A stretch of DNA of 64,000 nt from [Clostridium] citroniae WAL-17108 (GCF_000233455.1 NZ_JH376426.1:242496-306495), one strand, 5' to 3'; shown: positions 35,574-45,156, numbered from the stretch's first letter. Numbers and translations are program-made. Notes: generated by a model not told the origin, from the letters alone.

Positions 35574-36587
35574 TTACCAGACCAGCATGCATATGTCTTT
35601 CTGTGCCTTCACTCCGGTCCTGGCCGTGAGAAGCCCTGGCGGCAGTTCCCTGCCCATGGCCCAAAGCACCAGCGCCAGGGGCAGGTTCACCCCGGCCGCA
35701 TGGCTGAAGGGATAACCGCCTCCAAAGCGTGCATTCATCTCCAGCACGTAATACCTTCCATCTTCCTCCAGCACATCCACATCCAGGTTTCCTCTGTGCC
35801 TTATAAGGGTGCCCAGACGTTCTCCCAGCGCGGAAAGTTCCCTATCTTCCACAGTCTCCGCCGCATCCGTCTCACCGGACCGCATGGCCGTCTTCTTCTT
35901 AACAATGGTGGTGCAATATCTGCCTTCCAGGTCGTTGATCACATCCAGGCCGTATTCCAGTCCCTTTATCTTCTGCTGGAACAGGACACAGCGTTCCTGA
36001 TCCGCCATGGCTTCGTACTTCAGATAGGATTCCTGTATGCCCCGGCGGCATTTGCCTGCAAATACCTCCATCTCCTCCCGGCAGTCTGCCTGATACACGG
36101 AAATGGATCCCATGCCCCAGCGCGGTTTCACCATAAGAGGCCAGGACATGCGTCCATCCTCAATAGCGCCCAGGGCCAGTTCCCCGTCCAGCCAGGCCGC
36201 AGGCACCCGGATCCCCGCCTCTGCCAGCGCCCTGTGGGTCCTCCACTTGTCATTACAGATACCTACCGCCTCAGGGTCCGCCGTAACCACCACGGTACCC
36301 GCTGACGCGAACGCTTCCCTGTGGGCTGCCAGCACCGGCACATCAATGTCAAACAGAGGGATCAGCATGCCTATTTCCTCTCTTTTACAGTATTCCAGCA
36401 AAAAGGGAATATATCCCTGGTCATAGATGATGGGCGTTACCACGGATCTGTCCGCACATGCAAATGCCGGACATTGGCAGCTGTTGGCCGCATGGACCAG
36501 ACCGCCGCAGCCCCCCAGTCTCAGGGCTTCCTTAAAATATTGGACCAGGTAACTTCTCCTGCCCGCGCTTGTAAGCAAAATGTTCAT
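35574..36587 (-). CDS. ATP-grasp ligase-family protein
   Basis: Protein of 337 residues. It begins MNILLTSAGRRSYLVQYF, a pre-ATP-grasp Rossmann-like region, then has the ATP-grasp core (WPLMVKPRWGMGS, DVDVLEEDGRYYVLEMNARFGGG). These enzymes join a carboxylate to an amine or similar via acyl phosphate. The start at 36587 has GGAGGG 5 nt upstream. Lying next to a DegT aminotransferase, it may acylate an amino sugar; this is inference. Confidence 0.87.
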   Translation of the reverse strand: MNILLTSAGRRSYLVQYFKEALRLGGCGGLVHAANSCQCPAFACADRSVVTPIIYDQGYIPFLLEYCKREEIGMLIPLFDIDVPVLAAHREAFASAGTVVVTADPEAVGICNDKWRTHRALAEAGIRVPAAWLDGELALGAIEDGRMSWPLMVKPRWGMGSISVYQADCREEMEVFAGKCRRGIQESYLKYEAMADQERCVLFQQKIKGLEYGLDVINDLEGRYCTTIVKKKTAMRSGETDAAETVEDRELSALGERLGTLIRHRGNLDVDVLEEDGRYYVLEMNARFGGGYPFSHAAGVNLPLALVLWAMGRELPPGLLTARTGVKAQKDICMLVW

Positions 36588-36609
36588 CTTTCCCTCCGAT
36601 CCCATCCAC

Positions 36610-37725
36610 CTAAATATCCTTCATGATCCTGCATATCCTGTCCACCTGCTCCAAGGAAAGGCCGGCATACAGCGGCAGGGTCAGCACCCGGTCCGCCATA
36701 TAAGCTGCAACCGGCGTATCCTCCGGCGAAAACCGGTCCGAATAACACTGGAACCCGTTGGTCAGGGGATAGAAATACTTTCTGGGGAAAATATTGTGCT
36801 CAGCCAGACGGTCATACACTTCATTCCTGTCCGCCTTAAACCCGTCAAACACAACCGGAAAATAAGCATAGTTGGGCGTCAGTCCTTCCTTATATGCAGG
36901 GAGCTTAAGCCCTGGAACGCCTCCAAGGTTCTCATGGTAGCGCTCCGTCACCATTTTGCGCTTTTCGATCTCGTCATCCAAATGACGCAGATTGCACAGA
37001 CCCATGGCTGCCTGGAATTCGTTCATCTTGGCATTGCCGCCCACCCAGACCACATGGTCCTGGTCCACAATCCCGTAATTCTTCAGGCAGTTCAGCCTGT
37101 GGTCCATCCATTCCTCCGCAAAGGACACCGCGCCTCCCTCAATGGTGTTGAACACCTTGGTGGCATGGAAGCTGAATATACTGGCATCCCCAAACTCAGC
37201 CACGCTCTTTCCCTTATACCGCTCCCCAAAGGTATGGGCGGCATCGTAGATCACCTTCAGCCCATGCTTTTTGGCAATGGCGTCTATGCGCTCCACATCA
37301 CAGATATTCCCGTACACATGGACCGGGATAATGGCCGAGGTCTTGTCCGTGATCAGGGACTCTATCTGCTCCACATCCATGGTATAGTCCAGGGGATTGA
37401 TATCGCAGAATACCGGTGTAAGCCCATTGCGCACAATGGCATGGGTGGTGGAAGCAAATGTAAACGGCGTGGTGATCACCTCACCGGTGAGATTCAGGGC
37501 CTGGATAGCCATCTCCAGCGCCATATGCCCGTTGACAAACAGCACCAGGTTGCTGATTCCCATGTAATCCTTCAGTTCCTGTTCCAGGCGCTTGTGGAAA
37601 TCTCCCATATTGGTCAGCCAGGCGCTGTCCCATATGGGTTTTATCATTTCAATATATTCTTCATAGGAAGGCATGGAAGATCTTGTTACCAGGATCTTCT
37701 CGCCGTTCTCTCTCTGTTGGCTCAT
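36610..37725 (-). CDS. DegT/DnrJ/EryC1-type sugar aminotransferase
   Basis: PLP enzyme of 371 residues. The lysine-containing FSFHATKVFNTIEGG and the VPVHVYGN-type acidic loop are present, as is GLCNLRHLD. It adds an amino group to a keto sugar nucleotide. The start at 37725 (MSQQRENG) is chosen from AAAGGAAA 8 nt upstream; a longer reading frame to 37881 overlaps the neighbouring gene and is unlikely. The keto sugar could come from CDP- or dTDP-linked precursors. Confidence 0.92.
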   Translation of the reverse strand: MSQQRENGEKILVTRSSMPSYEEYIEMIKPIWDSAWLTNMGDFHKRLEQELKDYMGISNLVLFVNGHMALEMAIQALNLTGEVITTPFTFASTTHAIVRNGLTPVFCDINPLDYTMDVEQIESLITDKTSAIIPVHVYGNICDVERIDAIAKKHGLKVIYDAAHTFGERYKGKSVAEFGDASIFSFHATKVFNTIEGGAVSFAEEWMDHRLNCLKNYGIVDQDHVVWVGGNAKMNEFQAAMGLCNLRHLDDEIEKRKMVTERYHENLGGVPGLKLPAYKEGLTPNYAYFPVVFDGFKADRNEVYDRLAEHNIFPRKYFYPLTNGFQCYSDRFSPEDTPVAAYMADRVLTLPLYAGLSLEQVDRICRIMKDI

Positions 37726-37747
37726 GTAACATTTCCTTTCTGCCCCT

Positions 37748-38644
37748 TTACCACCGCATCCTGCACACAACTGTAAGGAACCACACCTCCGCCAGCACCA
37801 GGCCCAGAAGCACACGGGCCGCCGCCATCTGGGCCGGTGTTCCGTGAAGATATTCCCTGTAATAGTAACGTTTGCTCTCATGGAGCAGCTTCTGCTTATC
37901 CACGATCCGCTTCACGCTTTTATCTATGGTGGCGGAATGGGCGTGTACGTAGGATGCATCCGTCACCAGAAGGGTCTTTAGGCCCATCTCCTTAAACTTC
38001 TGCCCCAGTACCTTTTCTTCATAGTACAGGAACATATGCCTGTCAAATAATTCCTTGATCTCCTGAGGTGTAAGCAGTCCCAGCTTCAGCATAAAAAAAG
38101 ACCCGGGTACGGCATCCACCAGACGGCAGCCCTCATCTCCACCCTCCTTTAACCGGTAAGCCGGGGTGTTAAGCATGGGCTTAAACAGGCGTCTTGTAAT
38201 AAGGCCCGTATCCAGCAGATCCTTCCACATGGGCAGCAGTGTCCAGTAAGAAAACAGATCCCCGCCCTCCGGGCTTGTCACCCGGGCCGAGGCCATCACA
38301 GCCTCAGGCATCCCATCCAGGGCGAGCTTTACCCGCTCAATACAGCAGGCCCTGACGTGGATGTCAGGATTGGCAATTATAACATACCCGGCCTCCAGGT
38401 AGGTGACCGCATAATCTATCCCCGCCTGGTTCCCGCTTCCGTAACCGCCGTTCTCCTCTGTGCGCAGCACATGGACCTTGTCCAGGCCACGGAGCGCCTT
38501 AAGCTGCTTCCAGGACCCATCGGTGGAGCAGTTGTCCACCACCACAATACTGTCCAGACAGTCGTATTCCCTTATCTCATCCACCAGACTCATGGTTGTG
38601 GAAGCATCATTATAGTTTAATATAATACAGCAAACTTTGTCCAT
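37748..38644 (-). CDS. Family 2 glycosyltransferase (rhamnosyl-type)
   Basis: Protein of 298 residues from the start at 38644 (MDKVCCIILNYNDAS), with the motifs VVVDNCSTDGSW and ANPDIHVRACC. The C-terminal 30 residues include a hydrophobic segment that may bind the membrane. Starts further upstream lie in the tail of the previous gene and lack ribosome sites; AGGG is 6 nt before the chosen ATG. Confidence 0.87.
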   Translation of the reverse strand: MDKVCCIILNYNDASTTMSLVDEIREYDCLDSIVVVDNCSTDGSWKQLKALRGLDKVHVLRTEENGGYGSGNQAGIDYAVTYLEAGYVIIANPDIHVRACCIERVKLALDGMPEAVMASARVTSPEGGDLFSYWTLLPMWKDLLDTGLITRRLFKPMLNTPAYRLKEGGDEGCRLVDAVPGSFFMLKLGLLTPQEIKELFDRHMFLYYEEKVLGQKFKEMGLKTLLVTDASYVHAHSATIDKSVKRIVDKQKLLHESKRYYYREYLHGTPAQMAAARVLLGLVLAEVWFLTVVCRMRW

Positions 38645-38658
38645 ATCCATCCCTGTTC

Positions 38659-39681
38659 TTAAGATTTTACATAGTAAGATTTTACATGTTTTCTGCGGCT
38701 GTCCACCAATTTCATGCCCAGGCAGCGGCTGATCCACAGCCGGAAGGGCGGGCAGATCCAGGTCAGGCGGTTAAATACCCACCACATGTGCATGTACCGC
38801 TCCTTTCCCCTCTGCTTTGGGGTATCTTTCCAAGGTGTCTTGGCCAGGTAATATTCATACAGCTTCCTGAAATGGTTGTGGTTGCCCGCGATCCATGGCC
38901 TTTCATCCCCCAGATAATGGATGACTGCCGGGGCTTTCCCGGCTTCCCTGTATGCTTCCTCCCCCACTTCCCTGTATGCGCCGCACAGGGAACACAGGGT
39001 GGCGTACCTGAAGTACCTGTAATTGGTAAAATAATTGTATTTCACAGGAAGGGTTTTTATTCTTCCTTTCAGCGCGCCGTTGATGGTATCCTGGTCGCAG
39101 GCAAAAAGCCTGCCCTGACAGCTTTTGTAGAAATCCAGCAGCCGCCCCAGCACACCCTCCCTGCGCCAGCCTCCAAGGTCCATAAGCAGAACACCTGAGT
39201 TGTAATAGGGGTCGTCCTTTTGAAGGCCGATGGACGCCTTCATCTCCTCATAGACCGTGGGTTCCATCACCATGCCCACCAGGCAGTCTCCCAGATCCGT
39301 CTCATACAGGGGGCGTATACTCTGGCACACAATGGTATCACAGTCCAGGTACAGGGCCCTTGTTACGGTTTCCGGCAGGACCTGGGGAGCGAACAGCCTT
39401 GCCATGGCGCTGATGTCAAATCCCCTGGTGTCAATGTCAAAATTAAACCTGCTTTTAAGATCACCCAGTTCCACCACGTACAGACCCCTGTGAAATCTGT
39501 CCGCGATCCCGGAAAGCCGTTCCCGGTATTCCCTGCACATTCCAACGGACAGCACATAGATGTCCATATTCCTTATATTGCGGTTATGATCCATCAGGGA
39601 ATACAGGGATGCTGCCAGATGTCCGGCGTATCCGTCATTGGATGCATATATGATATTTGCTGTATCTTGGTTCCAATCCAT
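38659..39681 (-). CDS. Family 8 glycosyltransferase
   Basis: Protein of 340 residues beginning MDWNQDTANIIYASNDGYAGHLA, with the DxD motif LYLDCDTIVC and the GT8 segment YYNSGVLLMDLGGWR. Family 8 retaining transferases add galactose or glucose to lipooligosaccharide-like acceptors. The start at 39681 has AGGTGG 6 nt upstream. It is the first gene of this operon half, downstream of a good promoter. Confidence 0.91.
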   Translation of the reverse strand: MDWNQDTANIIYASNDGYAGHLAASLYSLMDHNRNIRNMDIYVLSVGMCREYRERLSGIADRFHRGLYVVELGDLKSRFNFDIDTRGFDISAMARLFAPQVLPETVTRALYLDCDTIVCQSIRPLYETDLGDCLVGMVMEPTVYEEMKASIGLQKDDPYYNSGVLLMDLGGWRREGVLGRLLDFYKSCQGRLFACDQDTINGALKGRIKTLPVKYNYFTNYRYFRYATLCSLCGAYREVGEEAYREAGKAPAVIHYLGDERPWIAGNHNHFRKLYEYYLAKTPWKDTPKQRGKERYMHMWWVFNRLTWICPPFRLWISRCLGMKLVDSRRKHVKSYYVKS

Positions 39682-39736
39682 ATTATGCCACCTGTTTCTT
39701 ACATTCTTTGGTCTTTCTAAGGTCATTTTGTTTACA

Positions 39737-39765
39737 ATTTTACAATACCGCCGTTAAAAAGTAAA
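39737..39765 (-). promoter_or_regulatory. Promoter of the GT8-to-wzm operon
   Basis: Minus strand TTTACT (39760-39765), 17 nt and TAAAAT (39737-39742), about 56 nt before the GT8 start. It sits back to back with the L,D-transpeptidase gene. Confidence 0.6.
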
Positions 39766-39842
39766 TCACATCTGGAATTTTTACCGTAAATATGATAAAT
39801 TAGGACATGTATGGTATATATAAAACTTAGGAGGATTTTCCA

Positions 39843-41375
39843 ATGCATAAGTACATGAAACGTACTGCTGCCGCTCTCCTGGCCGGAATCTTTATTCTCG
39901 GACAGGCATGTACGGCATTTGCAGCACAGGACGATTCCAATTACGGGCCTGCCTTTGGCACCACGAAACCTGCACAGGTTTCACCTGGCAGCGAACAGGC
40001 CCCTGGAGATAATCAAACACAGGCAGCGCCCCAGGAGACGCAGTCTCAGGAGACACAGCCCCAGCAGACCCAGGGCACTCCCACAGAGACCCTTCCGGGA
40101 AATGACGCGGCGGCCAATGCACAGGCCGATGCCAATGCAGCGGATGCCCAGGCGGCGGCCGAGCAGGCAGCGGCGGCTGAGGAAGCAGCCATGCAGGCGG
40201 CCATCATTGCCAACACGCCTTATCTCCAAATTCAGGTCCTTCGTCCTGACACTACCTGGAGTGAGCCGGTGATCGGCGACACCCCGGTGGCATCAGAGGG
40301 CGGCTTCCGCTCCCTGTGCATTTACTTAAACAACATTGTGGGCAATGTCCTGTACAGGACCTACACCAGCGCCCATGGCTGGAGTGAATGGGCCATGAAC
40401 GGCGACCACACCACGGTGTGGGAGGACGGATCCCTGGTGGAGGCGATCCAGATCCGTTTTACCGGATTTGTGGGCAACACCTTTGATGTGTATTACAGCT
40501 CTACCCTCAATGACGGGACCGAACTCAACTGGGCCCGCAACGGCCAGACTGCCGGAACCATGGGCACGGGCAAGGTGATGCAGAGCTTCCGCGTGTCCCT
40601 GTGGGGAAAGAATGTGGACGGCGCCACCTACAACACCACCAAGCCGGTGGAAGCAGCTGCTCCGGACGGCATCCAGACCATTGACGGTGCTGTTGTTTAC
40701 AGCAGCGGCACAGGCGTTCCCTTTACAGGATGGGGATGGAATGACAGGGACAGGTATTATTTTGTCAACAATGTTCCTGTAACTGGATGGCAGTATATTG
40801 ACGGATACAAGTATTACTTTGACGAGACAGGAAAGGTGGTAACGGATCTGGAGCCGATCCTCGGCGCAACCGGTCCCTTCCTGATCCGGATCAACAAGCA
40901 GATGAACACCACCACCGTGTATGTGCAGGACGGCGGAAACGGCTTCATCATTCCCCTTAAGACATTCCTGTGCTCCACCGGTGAGGATACTCCTCTGGGC
41001 ACGTTCAAGACGCCTGAGAAGTACCGCTGGAGGCTGATGAACAGCGGTGTGTACACCCAGTACGCAACCCGCCTTGGCTCCGGCTTAAGCTTCCTGCTCC
41101 ACTCCATTATTTACGATTCACCCAATGTGAACACACTGAAGCCCGAGACTTATAACTTCCTGGGCGTGGTACGTTCCGCCGGCTGCATCCGCTATACATC
41201 CGGTGATTCCAAGTGGATCTTCGACCACTGCTCTCTGGGCACCACGGTTGAGGTATACAATTCCTCCATCCCCGGCCCATACGACAGGCCTGCCATTGAG
41301 CAGCCGATCTCTGCCGACCAGCACTGGGATCCTACGGACCCGGTTGCCGCAGCTGCTTTAAACGCAGGTCAGTAG
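39843..41375 (+). CDS. Secreted L,D-transpeptidase with wall-binding repeats
   Basis: Protein of 510 residues: signal peptide (cleavage near AFA-A, residue 27), a glutamine/alanine-rich linker to about 120, tryptophan-rich ChW-like repeats (about 125-260), a choline-binding-type segment GWQYIDGYKYYFDETGK (about 310-335) and a YkuD catalytic domain. The active site is His420 and Cys448 in SAGCIR. It forms 3-3 crosslinks or anchors proteins in peptidoglycan outside the membrane. It is the only plus-strand gene inside the glycan locus. AGGAGG precedes the start. Confidence 0.9.
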   Translation: MHKYMKRTAAALLAGIFILGQACTAFAAQDDSNYGPAFGTTKPAQVSPGSEQAPGDNQTQAAPQETQSQETQPQQTQGTPTETLPGNDAAANAQADANAADAQAAAEQAAAAEEAAMQAAIIANTPYLQIQVLRPDTTWSEPVIGDTPVASEGGFRSLCIYLNNIVGNVLYRTYTSAHGWSEWAMNGDHTTVWEDGSLVEAIQIRFTGFVGNTFDVYYSSTLNDGTELNWARNGQTAGTMGTGKVMQSFRVSLWGKNVDGATYNTTKPVEAAAPDGIQTIDGAVVYSSGTGVPFTGWGWNDRDRYYFVNNVPVTGWQYIDGYKYYFDETGKVVTDLEPILGATGPFLIRINKQMNTTTVYVQDGGNGFIIPLKTFLCSTGEDTPLGTFKTPEKYRWRLMNSGVYTQYATRLGSGLSFLLHSIIYDSPNVNTLKPETYNFLGVVRSAGCIRYTSGDSKWIFDHCSLGTTVEVYNSSIPGPYDRPAIEQPISADQHWDPTDPVAAAALNAGQ

Positions 41376-41411
41376 GTTCATAACAGATACGGGATATGAT
41401 TATAACAGATT

Positions 41412-41459
41412 ACAGGGCTGTGCCCGGATTTTCACGATCCGGGTCCAGCCCTGTTTTTA
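41412..41459 (+). terminator. Terminator after the L,D-transpeptidase
   Basis: ACAGGGCTG pairs with CAGCCCTGT, with an inner CCGGAT/ATCCGG stem, and TTTTTAT follows. The tail is on the plus strand; on the minus strand the same hairpin lacks a good T-run. Confidence 0.85.
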
Positions 41460-42911
41460 TGCCTGTGATGATCCCCTTCTTTTGATCATTCCCAGCAGAT
41501 ACATAAAACTTTCCATTTTTAATATCCAGGCCGCGCCCCCGTAGAACAGGGCCCCTGCCACGATCTGCATAACCAGTTTCCCCCATGGGCCGCCGGGCAG
41601 TGCAAACTGCAGGAAATATACAAAAATGCACATTACAGCGGAGAGAGCCATGGAAGGCATGATATCCATCCACTGGCTGGATATGCTGTACCCAAGCAAC
41701 TTCTTGTTGGGCCATGCGTTGATAAAGGTACACAGAAAATCGATCCCCGCCTTGATGGACACCAGGATCACCGGGCTGTACATGGCCCCGATCACAAGTC
41801 CCATGATACCGATGGATTTCTTGATGACCTCCAGTTTCAGGAAAATATCGCTGCGCCCCACCGCATTGATGGCCTGAAGGTTGGTGATGTGGATGGGCCA
41901 AAAGGAGTATGCGATACACATGATCCGCAGATACGGCACGCAGATCATCCATTTTTCCCCCAACAGGGCCAGCACCATGGTGTCCGCCACCGCAAACAGC
42001 CCCAACAGCATTGGCAGGACCAAAAAGGAACTGGTCCTGATCGCCCTGCGCACCATGCTCCTGACCTGGGCAATGTCCCCCTGTCTGGAGGAAAATGCCG
42101 GCAGCAGCACTGCCTGGATGGCCGCCCCCAGGTTATTGACAATCAGTTTTGGGAACTGGTCGCCTCTGTTGTAAGCGCCCAGAAGTTCCTCATTGTAGAT
42201 TTTCCCCATGATCAGGCCGTACAGATTGTTAAACAGCGTATCCAGCAGAGCTGCTAAAAGGAGTTTCCAGCCAAAGGCAAACATGGCCCGAACCCGCCCT
42301 ATGGCAAACATAAAGCCCGGCTTCCAGCTGACCGTAACAAACAAGGCGGTCATGAGGGCCAGGTAATAAGAGATCTGCTGTCCCACCATGGCCCATACAC
42401 CGAGTCCCCTGAACGCCATGGTTATGCTCACAGCCCCGGATACCAGGACCGCTGCCATGGTCGCCTTAAACAGGCCCTTAAACTCCATTTTCCTGGAAAC
42501 ATAGGCTGTCTGCACTGAGATGACGGCCCCCGGAAACAGCACCACTGAGAGCACCCTTACAATGGGTACCAGCACATCACTGCGGTAAAATCCTGCAATG
42601 GAGGGGGCTGCCATGTACAGCACAACGTACATAGCCGCCGCAATGGCAAGGCTGAAATAAAAAACCGATGAAAAATCCACGTCATCGGAATGGCGCTTCT
42701 GCACCAGGGCCGTGCTGAAACCATTTTGCACCACCACATTGGCAATGGTGATAAATATCATGATTATACTTACAAGCCCATATTCCGCCGGGCTCAACAG
42801 CCGGGCCAGGATAATGGCGATCACAAACTGAATGCCCTGGGCCCCGCCATTCTCCAATATTTTCCAGAACAATCCGTGCATGACCTTGTTCTTAATCTCC
42901 GTATCTGCCAA
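41457..42911 (-). CDS. Wzx/WzxC-like polysaccharide flippase
   Basis: Membrane protein of 484 residues with about fourteen helices. The N-terminus KVMHGLFWKILENGGAQGIQF and ARLLSPAEYGLVSI are characteristic of the WzxC/TuaB group of the MOP superfamily. It flips lipid-linked oligosaccharide. Unlike the flippase at 33533, it is closer to known teichuronic/colanic acid flippases. It follows two GT2 genes and glf in one transcript. Confidence 0.9.
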   Translation of the reverse strand: MADTEIKNKVMHGLFWKILENGGAQGIQFVIAIILARLLSPAEYGLVSIIMIFITIANVVVQNGFSTALVQKRHSDDVDFSSVFYFSLAIAAAMYVVLYMAAPSIAGFYRSDVLVPIVRVLSVVLFPGAVISVQTAYVSRKMEFKGLFKATMAAVLVSGAVSITMAFRGLGVWAMVGQQISYYLALMTALFVTVSWKPGFMFAIGRVRAMFAFGWKLLLAALLDTLFNNLYGLIMGKIYNEELLGAYNRGDQFPKLIVNNLGAAIQAVLLPAFSSRQGDIAQVRSMVRRAIRTSSFLVLPMLLGLFAVADTMVLALLGEKWMICVPYLRIMCIAYSFWPIHITNLQAINAVGRSDIFLKLEVIKKSIGIMGLVIGAMYSPVILVSIKAGIDFLCTFINAWPNKKLLGYSISSQWMDIMPSMALSAVMCIFVYFLQFALPGGPWGKLVMQIVAGALFYGGAAWILKMESFMYLLGMIKRRGSSQA

Positions 42912-42962
42912 AGCACAACTTCCTTTCCTTAAGATCCGTACAAAAAAGTGCCTGCCAGAGCA

Positions 42963-44018
42963 TCAGTTGCTCCCCCTGACCATTCTCTGGAGCAGACGGT
43001 ACAGACCGGGGGCCAGTATCTCAAACCGTATAAAAAACCTGGTCCTGAAGCTGAGTTCCCTGTAATACCTTCTGTATTCCTTACTCATGACCTGATCATA
43101 ATGCTTTGTATTGACCTGGGTAAGAAAATAGATCCGCGTTGCAGCGCTCACTGCCTGCTCATGGAACCTGCCTCCCGTGGCCCGGTCAAAGGCCTGATAC
43201 ATTTCCCTCATCTGGTCACTGTATCGCTTCTGTTTCCCTTCATAATCCCCCTGTTTCATCAGGTTGGTCCAGGAGCTGGCCACGCCCACCCGGTACACGC
43301 ACATGGGCTCATCCATATAAAAGGCATCCCCCACCGATGCCATCATCAGCTGCATGGGAATGTCCCCCACCGGACAATCCAGATAATAATCAGGCAGTTT
43401 CTTGACGATCCAGGCCGGAAACACCAGGGAGGCCGTGGGATAACCTGAGGTCTTATCCACGATCTCCTCCGGCTCCACCCTCCGGCTCTCCCCATAGGGG
43501 CGCATCAAACCTTCTGTCTTAGAACCGTCCACGCTGATGATCTTTGCGCTGTGAAAACAAAGGGAACAATGGGGATGCTCCTTCAGGTAATCCACCTGCT
43601 TCTGAAGCTTATGGGGATCCGTCCAGTAATCATCGCCCTCACACATGGCAATGTATGTTCCCCGGGCTCTTGGGAAATTAAATATACTGATATTGGATAT
43701 TCCCTTTGAATACTGGTTTTCCTCTCTCAGGATAGGCTTTATGATATGGGGATATCGCTCCGTGTACTCCCGGATGATATCCGCCGTGCCGTCAGTGGAC
43801 GCATCATCATGAATCAGGATCTCGTAGGTAAAGTCCACCTCCTGCATGAGAAACCCGTCCAGGGCGCTCCTTATATACGAAGCATGGTTAAATGTGATAC
43901 AGCAAATACTCACAGTGGGGCTGTCCCACAGCTCCCCGCCCTGCAGCGGATCCGCCTGATCCGCCGGTCCTCTGTGCACATTTTCCTTTATTCGCTCATC
44001 CATTTTCTCAGTCTCCAA
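42963..44018 (-). CDS. Family 2 glycosyltransferase
   Basis: Protein of 351 residues with VSICCITFNHASYIRSAL, LIHDDASTDGTADI and CEGDDYWTDPHKL, the usual GT2 donor-binding motifs. It is soluble or peripheral, and it overlaps the end of the preceding gene by 11 nt. The sugar added is not predictable; galactofuranose is a possibility because glf is two genes upstream. Confidence 0.9.
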   Translation of the reverse strand: METEKMDERIKENVHRGPADQADPLQGGELWDSPTVSICCITFNHASYIRSALDGFLMQEVDFTYEILIHDDASTDGTADIIREYTERYPHIIKPILREENQYSKGISNISIFNFPRARGTYIAMCEGDDYWTDPHKLQKQVDYLKEHPHCSLCFHSAKIISVDGSKTEGLMRPYGESRRVEPEEIVDKTSGYPTASLVFPAWIVKKLPDYYLDCPVGDIPMQLMMASVGDAFYMDEPMCVYRVGVASSWTNLMKQGDYEGKQKRYSDQMREMYQAFDRATGGRFHEQAVSAATRIYFLTQVNTKHYDQVMSKEYRRYYRELSFRTRFFIRFEILAPGLYRLLQRMVRGSN

Positions 44019-45135
44019 TCAACAGCATCTGTCCCAGGGTACGCAGGACAGTATTTTTCGTAAAACCATACCTGAGTATGAGGAACATCTTGCCCGGCCT
44101 GCTCCTGCCCGGCAGGCCCGCAAACGCGGCCAGGATCTTCCTCTGCCCCGGGCTCAGCTCCTCCCCAAACAGCTCCAGCAGGCTCTCGGCCTGGCCGAAC
44201 ATCCGCCTGTAATTCTCCCTGGCCGCGCTCCCGTCCTTCAGGCGATTTTCCATTCCCGCCAGGTTATCACCCTTTTCCGCCCCCAGGGTGTTTGTCCCAT
44301 GCTGGCGGTAAAGGTAAAGAGGCCGGTCCACACATCCCACGCATCCAAAACAGCTGGCAAGCAGCGCCAGCCAGGCATCATGCATCAGGCAGATTCTGGG
44401 GGTATGCTCCAGGTAGGGAAGCAGATAACGGTTGATCATGACCGCTCCGCCTGTCACATTGTTCTGGACCAGCAACTGGGAAAGCCGGGTGCGCTCCGGG
44501 GATATTTTCTGATACCTGAAAAAGCTGGGGGCGATTTCCCTCAGATCCTCATCCACCACTTTCAGGTCGGAGTGGACCAGGATCGGAGGCGTGGGACCGG
44601 GTTCTTTGGCATTTGTTCCAGCATTTGTTCCGGGCTCGGCCCCGGCATTTGTTCCACTACCCGGCTCGGCCCCTGCCGCATTCCCATTTCTTTCCATCTG
44701 TTTCATCTTCCCAAGAAGGATCTCCGCCTTTTCAGGCAGCCACACATCATCTTGGTCGCTGAGCATAAAATACCCTGCGCCGGCAGCCTCCCTTAACCGG
44801 AGACAAGTCTCCTCCCCCAGGTCATAGATCCCGTTCCAGGCCTCCATGCCCCGGCCTGAGGCCAGGTCCGCCATCAGCTTCAGCATGGCAAGAAAATGGG
44901 CCGCCGCACCGCCCGATCTAATTTTCCGGTGAAGGACGATCACCTGGTCTCCATGCTCCGCCCCATACCGGTCCAGAAGTTTGTCTGTGCCGTCTGAGGA
45001 ACAGTCATCAGATACCACAAGAAGGATTCCTCCCTGGCTCTGGGCCAGGATGGAATCCATCTGCTCTTTAATATATTCCCTGCCATTGTATGCGGCTGCC
45101 AAAACTGTTATAAGATGGTCTGTGCCCTGGCTCAT
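44008..45135 (-). CDS. Family 2 glycosyltransferase with repetitive insert
   Basis: Protein of 375 residues from the ATG at 45135. GT2 motifs are TVLAAAYNGREYIKEQM, SDDCSSDGTDKL and SDQDDVWLPEKA. A low-complexity insert of about 30 residues built from variants of GTNAGAEPG (about 145-175) interrupts the domain between the DQDD motif and the acceptor half. Its DNA (about 44590-44680) is an in-frame tandem repeat. A TTG start at 45150 is an alternative. Confidence 0.88.
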   Translation of the reverse strand: MSQGTDHLITVLAAAYNGREYIKEQMDSILAQSQGGILLVVSDDCSSDGTDKLLDRYGAEHGDQVIVLHRKIRSGGAAAHFLAMLKLMADLASGRGMEAWNGIYDLGEETCLRLREAAGAGYFMLSDQDDVWLPEKAEILLGKMKQMERNGNAAGAEPGSGTNAGAEPGTNAGTNAKEPGPTPPILVHSDLKVVDEDLREIAPSFFRYQKISPERTRLSQLLVQNNVTGGAVMINRYLLPYLEHTPRICLMHDAWLALLASCFGCVGCVDRPLYLYRQHGTNTLGAEKGDNLAGMENRLKDGSAARENYRRMFGQAESLLELFGEELSPGQRKILAAFAGLPGRSRPGKMFLILRYGFTKNTVLRTLGQMLLIGD

Positions 45136-45156
45136 ACCTGTATCACCCAAAAATCA

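Noticed and set aside
37726-37881. 52-residue N-terminal extension of the DegT aminotransferase
   Set aside because: It overlaps the neighbouring GT2 gene, is Trp/Arg/Cys rich and lacks a ribosome site; the ATG at 37725 has one.
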